Of a stretch of DNA of 54,782 nucleotides, positions 40,315 through 50,071 are shown piece after piece; within the stretch, counting starts at the first letter, position 1; the number at the start of each line of letters is the position of its first letter. Below the pieces are notes generated by a model that searched no databases, was not told the DNA's origin, and saw only the letters and a program-made list of their open reading frames with translations. This DNA comes from Candidatus Didemnitutus sp. (GTDB lineage: Bacteria; Verrucomicrobiota; Verrucomicrobiia; Opitutales; Opitutaceae). Location of the stretch: NCBI GenBank assembly GCA_030681265.1, contig JAUXXD010000061.1:1-54782 (forward strand). Direction: 5' to 3'. The translations under genes and the position numbers were made by a program.

Positions 40315-40470
40315 CGGGAGATGAAATATCCCTCTTCCCCACGCGCTTTCTCGCACGGGTTACCGCGTCATGAAAGAAATCTGAAACCTTTCGGCTTCCG
40401 TCAGGTTTTAGAAATATAACTTTGGTCGCACTGGCCCCTTTCCGCCAACGCCCCTCGCCCCTCGCCCCAT

Positions 40471-42615
40471 ATGCTTCGGCCTTTTTTGCTCTATTCCGCA
40501 CTCGTCGCCCTGCTCATTGTCACCGCACCTTTGCCGGCCGCCCCCGCGCTCACCATCTCCGCCACGACGACGCCGCCGCGCGTCGACGGCGTGATTTCGC
40601 CCGGCGAATGGGATGGGGCCGCGACCAGCTCGGCCTTCCGCCAAGTGCTGCCGCTGGAGAATGCCGAGCCCACCGAACGCACCGAATTCTGGGTCACGCA
40701 CGACGAAAATTTCATCTACATCGCCGTGCGCAATCACGACAGCGCCGGTCTCGTCGGTCTCCGCGCCTACTCGATGCAGCGCGACCAGGACAATGGCTCC
40801 GATGATCTGGTGCGCATCGTCTTTGACACGTTCAACCGCCAGAATGACGGTTACTATTTCGCACTCACCGCGGCGGGCGGCAAACACGACGGACTAGTGC
40901 AGAACCAGACGGAAGCCAACGCGCACTGGGACGCACTCTGGCACGGCAAGGTGTCGCGCGACACAGGCGGCTGGTCCGCCGAGTTCGCGATTCCCGCCAA
41001 GAGTATCGCGTTCAACCCGCACCACGACACGTGGGGCTTCAACATCGCGCGCGCCGTGCGCCGTAAACAGGAAGTGCTCCGCTGGTCGGGCATTCTGCGC
41101 AACAAATCCACCCTCTCCCTGCCCGATCTCGGTTTGCTCCATGGCGTGACCGCACTGCGTCAAGGCCGCGGACTCGACCTCAAGCCCTACGCGTCCTTCA
41201 CCCACCGCACTAATCCGCAGGGCACCGCCAAACAAAACGATTTCCGTCCCGGCCTTGATGTGACTTGGCAGATCACGCCCGCGCTCGCCGCGACGTTCAC
41301 CGTCAACACCGACTTCGCCGACGCCGAAGTGGACGACCGCCGCATTAACCTCGGTCGCTTCAGTCTGTTTTTCCCCGAGAAACGCAGCTTCTTCACGCAG
41401 GACGCGTCGCTCTTCACCTTCGCGGGCCTCCGTCGCGACCCGCTGCCGTTTTTCTCGCGGCGCATCGGGCTCGCCAGCGACGGCAGCAAAGTCGATCTGC
41501 TCGGCGGCTTCAAACTCACCGGCCGCGCCGGACCGTGGACGATCGGTTTGCTCGACGTGCAAATCGACGAGCACGCCGGGCTGGATTCGCAAAACCTGTT
41601 TGTCAGTCGCGTCACGCGCGGAGTGGGCGATGAATCGACGGTCGGCCTGATCTTCACCCACGGCGACCCGCGCCACAACGGCGACAACACGCTCGTCGGC
41701 ATGGACTACAATTTCGTGAACTCGCAGTTGTTCGGCCACAGTAAACAACTGATCGTGCGCGCCGCGTTGCAAGCGACCGACTCCGACTTCGTCGCCGACC
41801 AAGGCACCGCCGCGACCTTGAGTGTTTCTTACCCCAACGAGCCGTATGAATTTTTCGGCACTTACCAGCGCATCAGCGAAAATTTCGATCCCGCACTCGG
41901 CTTCGCGCCGCGCACCGGCATGCAGACCGCGCATGTGTGGAATCGCTACCGTTGGTATCCCACGAGCGCGACCATCCAGCGCTTCGACGTGTTTCTCGAA
42001 GGCGATTGGGTCAACGACCTGCGCAACCAACCGCTCGACCGCGGCTATTGGGCGGGTTTTCAGTTCGGCACGAAGGCCGGCGATGAATTCACCTTCTTCC
42101 TTGAGCACGGCAGTGAGGTGCTGGATCAGGCCTTTGCCATCCGCCCCGGCATCATCATCCCGGCAGGCGATCATCAATGGAACGGGACCGTGGCGCGCTT
42201 CAGCACCACGCGCACCCGCCGCACCAACGTCGGGGTTGAACTGCGGCACGGCGGCTTCTTCACCGGCGACCGCACCAGCATCGAACTCGAGCTCGGCTGG
42301 CGTCCGTCATCGCACTGGGAAGTGCGCGCGGAAGGGGAACTGCGCCGCATCCAACTTCCGCAAGGCAACTTCAGCGTGCGCCTTGCCTCGGCCCGCGCCG
42401 TTTACACCGCCCACCCCGATCTGCAATTCAGTCTGCTCGCGCAATACGACAATTTCTCCCACCAACTCGGTCTCAACTTCCGCACGAAATGGACCGTGCA
42501 GCCGGGCAACGAAATCTTCTTCATCGTTAACCAAGGCTACGACGCATCCCACCATTCGCTCCGTCCCACCAGCAGCGAAATTTCCACGAAAGCCGCGTGG
42601 ACGTTTCGCTTTTGA
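40471..42615 (+). CDS. DUF5916 / CBM9-like outer membrane protein
   Basis: A signal peptide (LYSALVALLIVTAPLPAAPA) precedes a CBM9-like N-terminal domain (residues ~30-200: PRVDGVISPGEWDGA, WVTHDENFIYIAVRNHD, FALTAAGGKHD) and then a DUF5916 beta-barrel-like part up to the final Phe (WTFRF), the outer-membrane C-terminal signature. The 714-residue length fits DUF5916 proteins. The role is unknown; binding or uptake of carbohydrate-like ligands is only suggested by the CBM9 fold. It lies downstream of the metal cluster but with its own 245-base leader. Confidence 0.88.
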   Translation: MLRPFLLYSALVALLIVTAPLPAAPALTISATTTPPRVDGVISPGEWDGAATSSAFRQVLPLENAEPTERTEFWVTHDENFIYIAVRNHDSAGLVGLRAYSMQRDQDNGSDDLVRIVFDTFNRQNDGYYFALTAAGGKHDGLVQNQTEANAHWDALWHGKVSRDTGGWSAEFAIPAKSIAFNPHHDTWGFNIARAVRRKQEVLRWSGILRNKSTLSLPDLGLLHGVTALRQGRGLDLKPYASFTHRTNPQGTAKQNDFRPGLDVTWQITPALAATFTVNTDFADAEVDDRRINLGRFSLFFPEKRSFFTQDASLFTFAGLRRDPLPFFSRRIGLASDGSKVDLLGGFKLTGRAGPWTIGLLDVQIDEHAGLDSQNLFVSRVTRGVGDESTVGLIFTHGDPRHNGDNTLVGMDYNFVNSQLFGHSKQLIVRAALQATDSDFVADQGTAATLSVSYPNEPYEFFGTYQRISENFDPALGFAPRTGMQTAHVWNRYRWYPTSATIQRFDVFLEGDWVNDLRNQPLDRGYWAGFQFGTKAGDEFTFFLEHGSEVLDQAFAIRPGIIIPAGDHQWNGTVARFSTTRTRRTNVGVELRHGGFFTGDRTSIELELGWRPSSHWEVRAEGELRRIQLPQGNFSVRLASARAVYTAHPDLQFSLLAQYDNFSHQLGLNFRTKWTVQPGNEIFFIVNQGYDASHHSLRPTSSEISTKAAWTFRF

Positions 42616-42674
42616 GTCATCGGGTTGGGCGCGCGGTCCGCAGTGGGCCCGCCGCGCGCCCAGACTGATGACGC

Positions 42675-44765
42675 TTAGAAACCGCGCCGCACCCCCACGC
42701 TGACTGCGCGCCCGGCCAGCGGCGCAATTTCGCGCAAGAATGAGGTGTGGGGGCGCGCCTCCGCGTTGGTCAGATTGGTGCCACGCACCAAGATTTCCCA
42801 TGCGCCGGCACCACGCTCCAGTCGCCACATCACATGGGCATTGAGCAGATCGTAACCGGCGGAAGACGCTTCGTTCGCCGCCACACGGTGTTGCGCGCGC
42901 GTGGCCTGCCACTCCGCGCCCGCGCCCCACGCGCCGCGTTGCCACGCCACGCCCAGCGTGTGCCGCAGCGCCGGAATTCGCGGCAGCGGCTGACCGGCGG
43001 AATCTTCGGCCCGCGTAAAATCAGTCGCGAGCCGCAGATCGAGTTTGTGCTGCGCCGTATCGTGCAAATGCATGATCAACTCCGCTTCCGCCCCGCGGAA
43101 AGTCGCGTTGGTCGCGACGAATTGATAGACGTCCAACGTCTCTTCGCCGGGCAAAACCGCGGCGGGCGCAATCACCACATAGCCGCCGCGATCCACGGCA
43201 ACGGCGCCAGTCGGCACTTCGTGAATGTAGTCCCGGAATTGGTTGGCGAACACGCTCACTTCGCCAGTCACAAACCCGATGCGCCGGCGCACATTTAACT
43301 CAGCGCCGAGCGAACGTTCGCGCACGAGCGTCGCGTCGCCGAGTTCGAATGCGCCGGTGCCGAGGTGCGGCCCGTCGGCGAAAAGTTCCTGCACGTTCGG
43401 CGCGCGCACGGTGCGCGTCAGCGACACACCGACCACCCAACCCGGGGTCGGATTCCACACCGTGCCCACCGAAGCACTCAACATCTGATCGTCCCGCGTG
43501 CGGCCCGTGCCGTCGCGCACGTCGATCTGTTGCGTCTCGTAGCGCGCGCCGAACTGCGGCGTAAACGCACCGGACTTGAATTCCTCGAAGGCAAACAGCG
43601 CCCGGTTCGTTGTCTTTGTCGAAGGCAGGAAACTTTCCTCGCCGATCGCTTCGACGCGGTTGCCGCTCACCTGCACGCCCCACGCTCCGGAAAACTGCCC
43701 GAGACCGGCATGCAATAATTCCGCCCGGGCATCGTAGCCTTGGTTCTTGAAGGTGGTGCCAATCACGGCGTTTTCCAACTCGCGATGCACGTAGTCGCCC
43801 ACCCCGATTTTTGCGCGCACTCCGGAGAACACACCAAACGCACGCGTCGTCTCGCCTTGCACGTCGAGGCGCCGTTGGCGGAGATCGAGCTGCACGTCCT
43901 CTTCATTCGGCACGCCATACAGCAGATCGAAACCGCTGAAGGCAAAGCCGACATAGCCGTCCTTGGTCACGAGGGAAATTCCCGCCGCGCCGCCCGTGGA
44001 TTCGATGGCGGAGTTGGGTAACACGCCGCGCGCGAAGTCCGGCACGGGATCGCCCACGGCTTGCGCGGCCAGCGTTTCCTCTGCGCGCCGCTCGGCACTC
44101 TTGGCGTAGCCGGGAATTTTCACGTCGCTCGTTTGACGGCGAAATCCATCGAGGTGCAACACGAGCGCGCGCTCACTGCTCAACGACGACGCCACGTTCA
44201 CGATGCCGCCCCACGCGAGTTCGTCGGTCGCTGTTTCGGCGCGAGCCTCGAGCAACCCGCTGATCGGGCGCACGGGCACTTCCGTTTCGATGCGATGCGT
44301 GAGGAGGTTGACCACCCCGCCAACTGCGGAACTACCATAGAGCAACGACGCCGGGCCGCGCACCACTTCGATGCGGTCGATCAGGAACGGCTCCACGCCC
44401 ACGGCGTGATCCGGACTCACGCTCGACGCGTCGATGGTGCCGCTGCCATTTTCGAGAATACGAATGCGATCGCCGCCGAATCCGCGAATGAGCGGTCGGC
44501 TCGCGCCGGGGCCGAAGTAGGTCGAATGCACGCCCGGCAGGCCCGCGAGAATTTCGCCCAGCGTGGGTTGTCGGCGCACGGCGAGTTCGGTGTTGGCGAG
44601 AAGATGCGTCGCTTGCGCGAGTTCGGCCGGATCACGCGAAAACGGCACAGCGGAAACCACGAAATGGTCTAACGCAACGGCTTCGTGGGCCGGAGGGAGC
44701 GCCGCGGTAAGCACCGCGGCGGGGGCAAGAATGAGTAGTGCAGAAAGAGTTTTGGAAAGGGACAT
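42675..44765 (-). CDS. TonB-dependent outer membrane receptor, ZnuD-like
   Basis: The 696-residue barrel has a signal peptide, a plug domain (TLGEILAGLPGVHSTYFGPG, RPLIRGFGGDRIRILENG, SVSPDHAVGVEPFLIDRIEV, VRGPASLLYGSSAVGGVV) and a 22-strand barrel ending in an aromatic residue (GVRRGF). The SPDHA segment and plug layout resemble ZnuD, the zinc/haem receptor. A TonB box may be in ALDHFVVSAVPF. Neighbouring CobW-type GTPase and small exported protein support a metal role. The substrate cannot be stated from sequence alone. Confidence 0.9.
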   Translation of the reverse strand: MSLSKTLSALLILAPAAVLTAALPPAHEAVALDHFVVSAVPFSRDPAELAQATHLLANTELAVRRQPTLGEILAGLPGVHSTYFGPGASRPLIRGFGGDRIRILENGSGTIDASSVSPDHAVGVEPFLIDRIEVVRGPASLLYGSSAVGGVVNLLTHRIETEVPVRPISGLLEARAETATDELAWGGIVNVASSLSSERALVLHLDGFRRQTSDVKIPGYAKSAERRAEETLAAQAVGDPVPDFARGVLPNSAIESTGGAAGISLVTKDGYVGFAFSGFDLLYGVPNEEDVQLDLRQRRLDVQGETTRAFGVFSGVRAKIGVGDYVHRELENAVIGTTFKNQGYDARAELLHAGLGQFSGAWGVQVSGNRVEAIGEESFLPSTKTTNRALFAFEEFKSGAFTPQFGARYETQQIDVRDGTGRTRDDQMLSASVGTVWNPTPGWVVGVSLTRTVRAPNVQELFADGPHLGTGAFELGDATLVRERSLGAELNVRRRIGFVTGEVSVFANQFRDYIHEVPTGAVAVDRGGYVVIAPAAVLPGEETLDVYQFVATNATFRGAEAELIMHLHDTAQHKLDLRLATDFTRAEDSAGQPLPRIPALRHTLGVAWQRGAWGAGAEWQATRAQHRVAANEASSAGYDLLNAHVMWRLERGAGAWEILVRGTNLTNAEARPHTSFLREIAPLAGRAVSVGVRRGF

Positions 44766-44861
44766 GACAAAGTTGGGTTACGAGAGGAACGCGCGCCGCC
44801 ACACCGGCGGTTCGCCAAGGAAAATACGACGCCGACACGGCGCCGTTCGAGCAGCTGATCC

Positions 44862-45197
44862 TCAGGCCGCAGGCGGGGCCCGGCCCGGGGGTCGTAACTG
44901 AGCCGACTGCGCCACCTCAAGGTGTTCGTGCCGCAGCACGATCATTGCCTCTTGTGGCACGGGCACCGGCACCAACGGCGCGATGCTCCACGCGGTCGCT
45001 CCGCCGCGCGCCCAATGCAGCACCACGCAACCTTCGTCATGGTGCGCGGATTCCGAGTGGGGCGCGGCTTCGTTGCCATGCAGCCACTCGTGCAAATCGG
45101 CGCTCGCGGCGAAGGCACCGAGACTCAGCACCAAGCCAATGCCCAGCATCGCAACGAAGCGTTGCCAGACGGGCAAGGACTGCTGGAGGTGCCGCAT
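44862..45197 (-). CDS. Small exported or membrane-anchored His-rich protein
   Basis: From ATG 45197 (MRHLQQSLPVWQRF) the product has 111 aa, one transmembrane/signal segment (FVAMLGIGLVLSLGAFAASA) and a His/Glu-rich region (LHEWLHGNEAAPHSESAHHDEGC). DUF2946-like proteins have similar layout. It is 96 bases upstream of the TonB receptor on the same strand and probably cotranscribed. A metal-related function is inferred. On the minus strand a TTGACA (45234-45239) may be its -35 element. Confidence 0.7.
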   Translation of the reverse strand: MRHLQQSLPVWQRFVAMLGIGLVLSLGAFAASADLHEWLHGNEAAPHSESAHHDEGCVVLHWARGGATAWSIAPLVPVPVPQEAMIVLRHEHLEVAQSAQLRPPGRAPPAA

Positions 45198-45255
45198 GTT
45201 CAGGAAGGGGTAAAGGCAACACATTCCGCCGCCTGTCAAGCGGAGTCAGCCGGAC

Positions 45256-45501
45256 TCAGCGATCTTCGTCTGCCACCCGCGCAAACCGCAGCACCTGCGC
45301 ACCGCCGACTGCCACGGTTTCGCTAAACATCGCCGCCGGCCGCACCCACCAACCGCCCTCGCCGTAAAGCGCCTCATAGACCACCAGCGGCTCCAGCGTC
45401 TCCGAATGCCGCGCCACGCCGTGCACGCGATAGTGGTTGCCCTTGTAGTGGCGGTAAAGCCCCGGGCGCGGTCCGGTCGGCAACGGCGGAAGATCGTCCA
45501 T
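45256..45501 (-). CDS. DUF1653 domain-containing protein
   Basis: The 81-residue cytosolic protein reads [36 protein letters not shown], the DUF1653 core, a small beta fold of unknown function. Length fits the family. It is divergent from the CobW-type gene, whose ATG lies 81 bases away, and upstream of the small exported protein on the same strand. Confidence 0.9.
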   Translation of the reverse strand: MDDLPPLPTGPRPGLYRHYKGNHYRVHGVARHSETLEPLVVYEALYGEGGWWVRPAAMFSETVAVGGAQVLRFARVADEDR

Positions 45502-45582
45502 CGCACGAGTGCAGCAAAGTTCTCGCGGGTTGCAAACCGCCGCTTGCGGAATTCGCTGGTTTGCCCACAGCTTACGCTCCCG

Positions 45583-46977
45583 ATGTCACTCGCCCCCATT
45601 CCTGTCACCGTCCTCACCGGCTTCCTCGGCGCCGGCAAGACCACCCTCCTCAACCGGATCCTGACCGAACAACACGGCCGGAAGATCGCCGTGATCGAAA
45701 ACGAATTCGGCGAGGTCGGTGTCGACAACCAACTCGTCATCCAAGGCGACGAGGAAATCCTCGAAATGAACAACGGCTGCATCTGTTGCACCGTGCGCGG
45801 CGACCTCATCCGCATCCTCGGGCGCCTGATGAAGCGCAAAGACCGCCTCGATGCCATTCTCATTGAGACCACCGGGCTCGCCAACCCCGCGCCGGTCGCG
45901 CAAACCTTCTTCACCGATCCGGAGATGAAGGAGCAATTCCGGCTCGATGCCATTGTTACCCTCGTCGACGCCAAACACGTCCTGCTGCACCTCGACAATG
46001 CGCCCGAGGTGCTGAAGCAGATCGCCTTTGCTGACGTCATTCTGCTCAACAAAACCGACCTCGTCGCGCCCGCCGAACTCGACGCACTCGAATCACGCCT
46101 CCGGCGCCTGAACGCCGTCGCCAAAGTGCACCGCACCCAAAACGCCGACATCGCCATCAACAAGGTGCTCAACCTCGGCGGCTTCAGCCTCGACCGCGCC
46201 GTGGAAGTTGATCCGCAGTTCATGGAAATGGAATACCCGTTCGAGTGGGCCGGTGGTTATCAACTCGCCGCAGGTCGCTACGAACTCGGCATTGGCCACC
46301 ATGACCACGCAGGCCACGACCACGACCATGAGTGCGGCGACGCTTGCGGCCACGACCACAACGAAATCGATGTCGTCGTCGCGCCGCTCACCTCGCTCGA
46401 TGCGCCAGCGCTCGACGCCGCGATCAACGCCACGGTGCCGACCTTTTCCGATTGGGAGAAACTCACGCTCCCCGGCGAAGCCGTCGCCGCCGACGGCAAG
46501 TTGCACCGGCTGAAGTTGCAGAACGAACACGGCCACTTCCCGATTCAAATCACGACGCCCGGCGCCTATTTGTTGTTCACCGCGCACGATGTGCCGACGC
46601 ATTTGCACGACGCGAGCGGCGAAGTCGTGCGTTACCAGTGGGACAAGACTTTCCGCCACGAACATTCGCACGACGAAGCCGTGTCCTCCATCGGCATCAG
46701 CACGCCGGGTGATCTGGACGGCAAGAAACTCAACGAATGGATTAGCGAACTCCTCGCGAAAAAAGGCGGCGATATCTACCGCATGAAAGGCGTGCTCTGC
46801 GTCAAGGGCACGAACAAGCGCCTCGTGTTCCAAGGCGTGCACATGCTCTTCGATGCGAAATTCGACCGCGAATGGAAGCGTGACGAAAACCGCACCAACA
46901 CCCTCGTCTTCATCGGCCAGAACCTCGACCGCGCCGCCCTGACCGAAGGCTTCAAGGCCTGCCTGACGGCAGGCTGA
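45583..46977 (+). CDS. COG0523/CobW family GTP-binding metallochaperone
   Basis: The 464-residue GTPase has Walker [10 protein letters not shown] (13-21), the metal-binding CxCC (C66-C69, [13 protein letters not shown]), Walker B-like [11 protein letters not shown], and NKTDLV. After the G domain is a His/Asp/Cys-rich loop ([20 protein letters not shown], residues ~230-250), then one or two CobW C-terminal domains ([20 protein letters not shown]). Proteins of this group supply zinc or cobalt to client enzymes. The upstream frame opening at 45406 is overruled by the conserved N-terminus from ATG 45583. No Zur-like box could be recognised in the 81-base upstream gap. Confidence 0.95.
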   Translation: MSLAPIPVTVLTGFLGAGKTTLLNRILTEQHGRKIAVIENEFGEVGVDNQLVIQGDEEILEMNNGCICCTVRGDLIRILGRLMKRKDRLDAILIETTGLANPAPVAQTFFTDPEMKEQFRLDAIVTLVDAKHVLLHLDNAPEVLKQIAFADVILLNKTDLVAPAELDALESRLRRLNAVAKVHRTQNADIAINKVLNLGGFSLDRAVEVDPQFMEMEYPFEWAGGYQLAAGRYELGIGHHDHAGHDHDHECGDACGHDHNEIDVVVAPLTSLDAPALDAAINATVPTFSDWEKLTLPGEAVAADGKLHRLKLQNEHGHFPIQITTPGAYLLFTAHDVPTHLHDASGEVVRYQWDKTFRHEHSHDEAVSSIGISTPGDLDGKKLNEWISELLAKKGGDIYRMKGVLCVKGTNKRLVFQGVHMLFDAKFDREWKRDENRTNTLVFIGQNLDRAALTEGFKACLTAG

Positions 46978-47056
46978 AGGAGCGGGTTGTGAGCAGACGG
47001 CAGAGGATCACTTTTCTTCTACTTACTACTCGCTACCCACTATTCTCTCCTGCCAC

Positions 47057-48079
47057 ATGAATTTCCAAAAACACTGGGCGGCAACCCTCGACGACTACCT
47101 CATCGACCTTGCGTGGTCGCCGGATGGCGCGTGGCTTGCCGCAGCCTCGGCCGCGGGTGGCATCACACTCCATGACGCCACCACCGGCGCCGTGAAACAC
47201 CGGCTGGCCGGCCACACCAACGGCACCAACTGCCTCGCGTGGTGCCCCACCGCCCCCGAACTGGCTTCCGGCGGACAGGACGGCTGCGTGAAATTCTGGA
47301 GCGCCGCCACCGGCGCCGAACTTGCCGAAACCAAACTCGGCAACGCTTGGGTCGAACACCTCGCGTGGACGACTTCGCCCCGCGCGCACGCCCCGCGCAC
47401 CGCGCTATTGTTCGCCGCCGCCGGCAAAAAACTCGTCGCGCTTCACGCCGATGGCACGACCGAACACACCCTCGCCGACGCGCCGAAAACCATCTCCGCA
47501 CTCGCACCGCATCCCACCAGCGCCACGGTCGCGGTCGCTTACTTCGGCGGCGTGTGTCTGTGGGACGCACAAACTTTTGCCGCAGAAAAAGAATTTTCCT
47601 ACGGCAACGCCATTCACGCCCTCGCGTGGTCACCGGACGGACGCTGGCTCGTCGCCGGTTGCCAGGACAACGCCGTGCACCTGTGGGTGCCCGCCGAGGA
47701 CCTCGAACTCCACATGAGCGGCTACGAAACGAAGTTGAAGGAGCTTTCCTTCAGTCACGACTCCAAGTGGCTCGCCACCGGCGGGGGGCGCGACTCGTGC
47801 GTGTGGGATTGCAGCGGGGCCGGGCCCGAAGGCCGCGAGCCGCTCGCGCTCCCGCACAACGCGCCGATCAAAGCCGTCGCCTTTCAACACCAACACGGCC
47901 TGCTCGCCACTGGGGCGGCGGATGGCGAATTCATCCTCTGGTCGCCGACGCGCAAGAACCCCCTGGTCGCCGAAGTGAAAATGCCGTCCGCAGCCACCAA
48001 GTTTTCCTGGCGCGCCGACGACACCCTGCTCGCGGTCGGCACCGCCGGCGGCCAGCTTTTCGTCTTCAAAACCGCGTAA
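47057..48079 (+). CDS. WD40 repeat protein
   Basis: The 340-residue cytosolic beta-propeller has about seven WD40 blades, e.g. IDLAWSPDGAWLAAASAAGG, CLAWCPTAPELASGGQDGCV with KFWS, HALAWSPDGRWLVAGCQDNA with VHLWV, and GLLATGAADGEFILWSPTR. No signal peptide is seen. Such proteins are scaffolds. It lies 79 bases after the CobW-type gene on the same strand and may assist it. Confidence 0.88.
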   Translation: MNFQKHWAATLDDYLIDLAWSPDGAWLAAASAAGGITLHDATTGAVKHRLAGHTNGTNCLAWCPTAPELASGGQDGCVKFWSAATGAELAETKLGNAWVEHLAWTTSPRAHAPRTALLFAAAGKKLVALHADGTTEHTLADAPKTISALAPHPTSATVAVAYFGGVCLWDAQTFAAEKEFSYGNAIHALAWSPDGRWLVAGCQDNAVHLWVPAEDLELHMSGYETKLKELSFSHDSKWLATGGGRDSCVWDCSGAGPEGREPLALPHNAPIKAVAFQHQHGLLATGAADGEFILWSPTRKNPLVAEVKMPSAATKFSWRADDTLLAVGTAGGQLFVFKTA

Positions 48080-48101
48080 GCCGCCGCCGGTTTGTAACGT
48101 A

Positions 48102-48677
48102 TTATATTACAAACACGGCCGCGCGCTCGGTGGGGGTGAGTTCGCGCCATTGGCCGGCGGCAAGCGCGAGCGACGCGAGCGTGAGGGCACCAATGCGCAC
48201 GCGCACGAGGCGCAGCGTCGGGTGTCCCACGGCGGCCGTGATGCGGCGCACCTGACGGTTTTTGCCCTCGATGAGTTCGAGGGCGAGCCAGCAATCGGGC
48301 ACATTCTTCCGCACGCGAATCGGTGGATCACGCGGCGCCAGCACCGGCTCCGGTTCCAGTCGTCGCACGTCGCAAGGGCGCGTGCGGTAATCACTAATCA
48401 TCACTCCGGAGCGCAAACGCGTGAGCGCCGCCTCGTCTGGCACGCGCTCCACTTGCACCCAGTATTCGCGACGATGCGCGAAGGCCGGATCGAGCAGACG
48501 CGAGTTCAGGCCTGCTTCGTCACTCAACAACAGCAACCCTTCCGAATCGGCATCGAGGCGGCCAAGTGGATAAACATTCTTCGGCAAAGCGAAGTCGGCC
48601 AGCGTGCGCCATTGCGAACCGGTTTCCGGCGTGAATTGCGAGAGGACGCCGTAAGGCTTGTGAATCGCGAGCAACAC
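48102..48677 (-). CDS. rluE: RluE-like 23S rRNA pseudouridine synthase (RsuA family)
   Basis: The 191-residue enzyme lacks the S4 domain, starts AIHKPYGVLSQFT and has the catalytic GRLDADSEGLLLL (Asp42) and NRQVRRITAAVGHPTLRLVR near the C-terminus. This is the RsuA/RluB/E/F group; the short size and missing S4 domain are like RluE, which modifies 23S rRNA U2457. The start is GTG 48677. It is divergent from chrA (77 bases between the starts). Confidence 0.88.
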   Translation of the reverse strand: MLLAIHKPYGVLSQFTPETGSQWRTLADFALPKNVYPLGRLDADSEGLLLLSDEAGLNSRLLDPAFAHRREYWVQVERVPDEAALTRLRSGVMISDYRTRPCDVRRLEPEPVLAPRDPPIRVRKNVPDCWLALELIEGKNRQVRRITAAVGHPTLRLVRVRIGALTLASLALAAGQWRELTPTERAAVFVI

Positions 48678-48754
48678 AGGCGCGAGCCTGCAGGCTCCAA
48701 GGCCGTTGCCAATCTTTCGCTGGACTCGGTGGCGGTGGTAGATTCGCTGACTGC

Positions 48755-50071
48755 GTGAGTTCGCCCGCTGCCCCTATTGCCCGTCCCACTGTGCGTGAGG
48801 CGCTGCCGGTGTGGGCGAAAATCGGGTTGCTTAGCTTCGGCGGTCCGACGGGGCAGATCGCCTTGATGCACGGCGAACTCGTGGAAAAACGCCGCTGGGT
48901 GAGCGACGCCCGCTTCGTGCACGCGCTGAATTACTGCATGCTGCTGCCCGGCCCGGAAGCGCAACAGTTGTCGATCTACGTCGGCTGGTTGTTGCACGGG
49001 GTGCGCGGCGGGTTGGTGGCGGGACTGCTCTTCGTGCTGCCAGGCGCGTTGCTGCTGTGGGGAATTTCGTGGCTCTACTTGGCGCAAGGTCACGTGCCTG
49101 CGGTCGCGGCAATTTTCGCCGGACTCAAACCGGCGGTGCTCGCGATCGTGGCGTTTGCGGTGCTGCGCATCGGCCGAAAAATCCTCAAACGTCCGCTGCT
49201 GTGGACGATCGCGGCGGCGGCGTTTGCGGGAATTTTTTGGCTGAAGCTTCCCTTCCCTGCGATCGTGCTCAGCGCAGGTATCGTGGGGCTGATTGGCGGA
49301 AAATATTTCCCGGACTATTTTCCCGTTGCGGAGCAACATCGCAGCGGTAGCGCGCCCGCGATTTCCGATGACGCTACGCACGTAATGCCACCGCCATCGG
49401 CCAAACGCACCGTGCGCACCCTCGCGTTCTGGGCGGCGATCTGGGTCGCGCCGCTCGGGTTCGCGTGGGTCACGTTGGGTTCACCGCATGTGCTGTTTCA
49501 ACAAGGGCTGTTTTTCTCGAAGGCCGCGCTCGTGACTTTTGGTGGAGCCTACGCGGTGTTGCCCTATGTGGCGCAACAGGCGGTCGAAACGCACGGTTGG
49601 CTGACGGCCACGCAGATGATCGACGGGCTCGGGCTCGCCGAGACGACGCCCGGTCCGCTGGTGCTGGTGTTGCAACACGTCGGCTTTCTCGGCGGCTGGC
49701 ATTTTCCCGCGCCATTTTCGCCGCTCGGCGCGGCGACGCTGTGCGCGTTGATGACGACGTGGTGCACGTTTGTGCCGGGGTTTTTGTTTATCTTCGCCGG
49801 TGCGCCTTATGTCGAAGCGATGCGGGCCAATGAATGGATTGGTCGCGCGATGTCCGCCATCACCGCCGCCATCGTCGGCATCGTGCTGAATCTTGCCGTG
49901 TGGTTCGGACTCAACGTGCTGTTGCCCGACGGCGCGCGCCTCGATTGGTTGAGTCTTGGTCTCGCGGTCGCCGCGTTTGTGGCGCTGCAAAAATTCAAAT
50001 GGAATGTCGTGCGCGTCGTGCTGATCTGCGGTGCGCTGGGATTTCTCTTTCACCTCGCCAACTTCCGATGA
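48755..50071 (+). CDS. chrA: Chromate transporter ChrA
   Basis: The 438-residue inner-membrane exporter has two homologous halves. The first contains the family signature SFGGPTGQIALMHGELVEKR with ALNYCMLLPGPEAQQLSIY; the second contains TFGGAYAVLPYVAQQAVE and TPGPLVLVLQHVGFLGGWHF. Such long (two-domain) ChrA proteins export chromate. Start is GTG 48755. The stop TGA overlaps the ATG of the next gene (ATGA at 50068-50071), so both proteins are made from one transcript. Confidence 0.95.
   Translation: MSSPAAPIARPTVREALPVWAKIGLLSFGGPTGQIALMHGELVEKRRWVSDARFVHALNYCMLLPGPEAQQLSIYVGWLLHGVRGGLVAGLLFVLPGALLLWGISWLYLAQGHVPAVAAIFAGLKPAVLAIVAFAVLRIGRKILKRPLLWTIAAAAFAGIFWLKLPFPAIVLSAGIVGLIGGKYFPDYFPVAEQHRSGSAPAISDDATHVMPPPSAKRTVRTLAFWAAIWVAPLGFAWVTLGSPHVLFQQGLFFSKAALVTFGGAYAVLPYVAQQAVETHGWLTATQMIDGLGLAETTPGPLVLVLQHVGFLGGWHFPAPFSPLGAATLCALMTTWCTFVPGFLFIFAGAPYVEAMRANEWIGRAMSAITAAIVGIVLNLAVWFGLNVLLPDGARLDWLSLGLAVAAFVALQKFKWNVVRVVLICGALGFLFHLANFR

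Noticed and set aside
40261-40380. Known riboswitch (cobalamin or cyclic-di-GMP) in the DUF5916 leader
   Set aside because: No B12-box or GEMM-like core could be recognised; only generic stems are visible.
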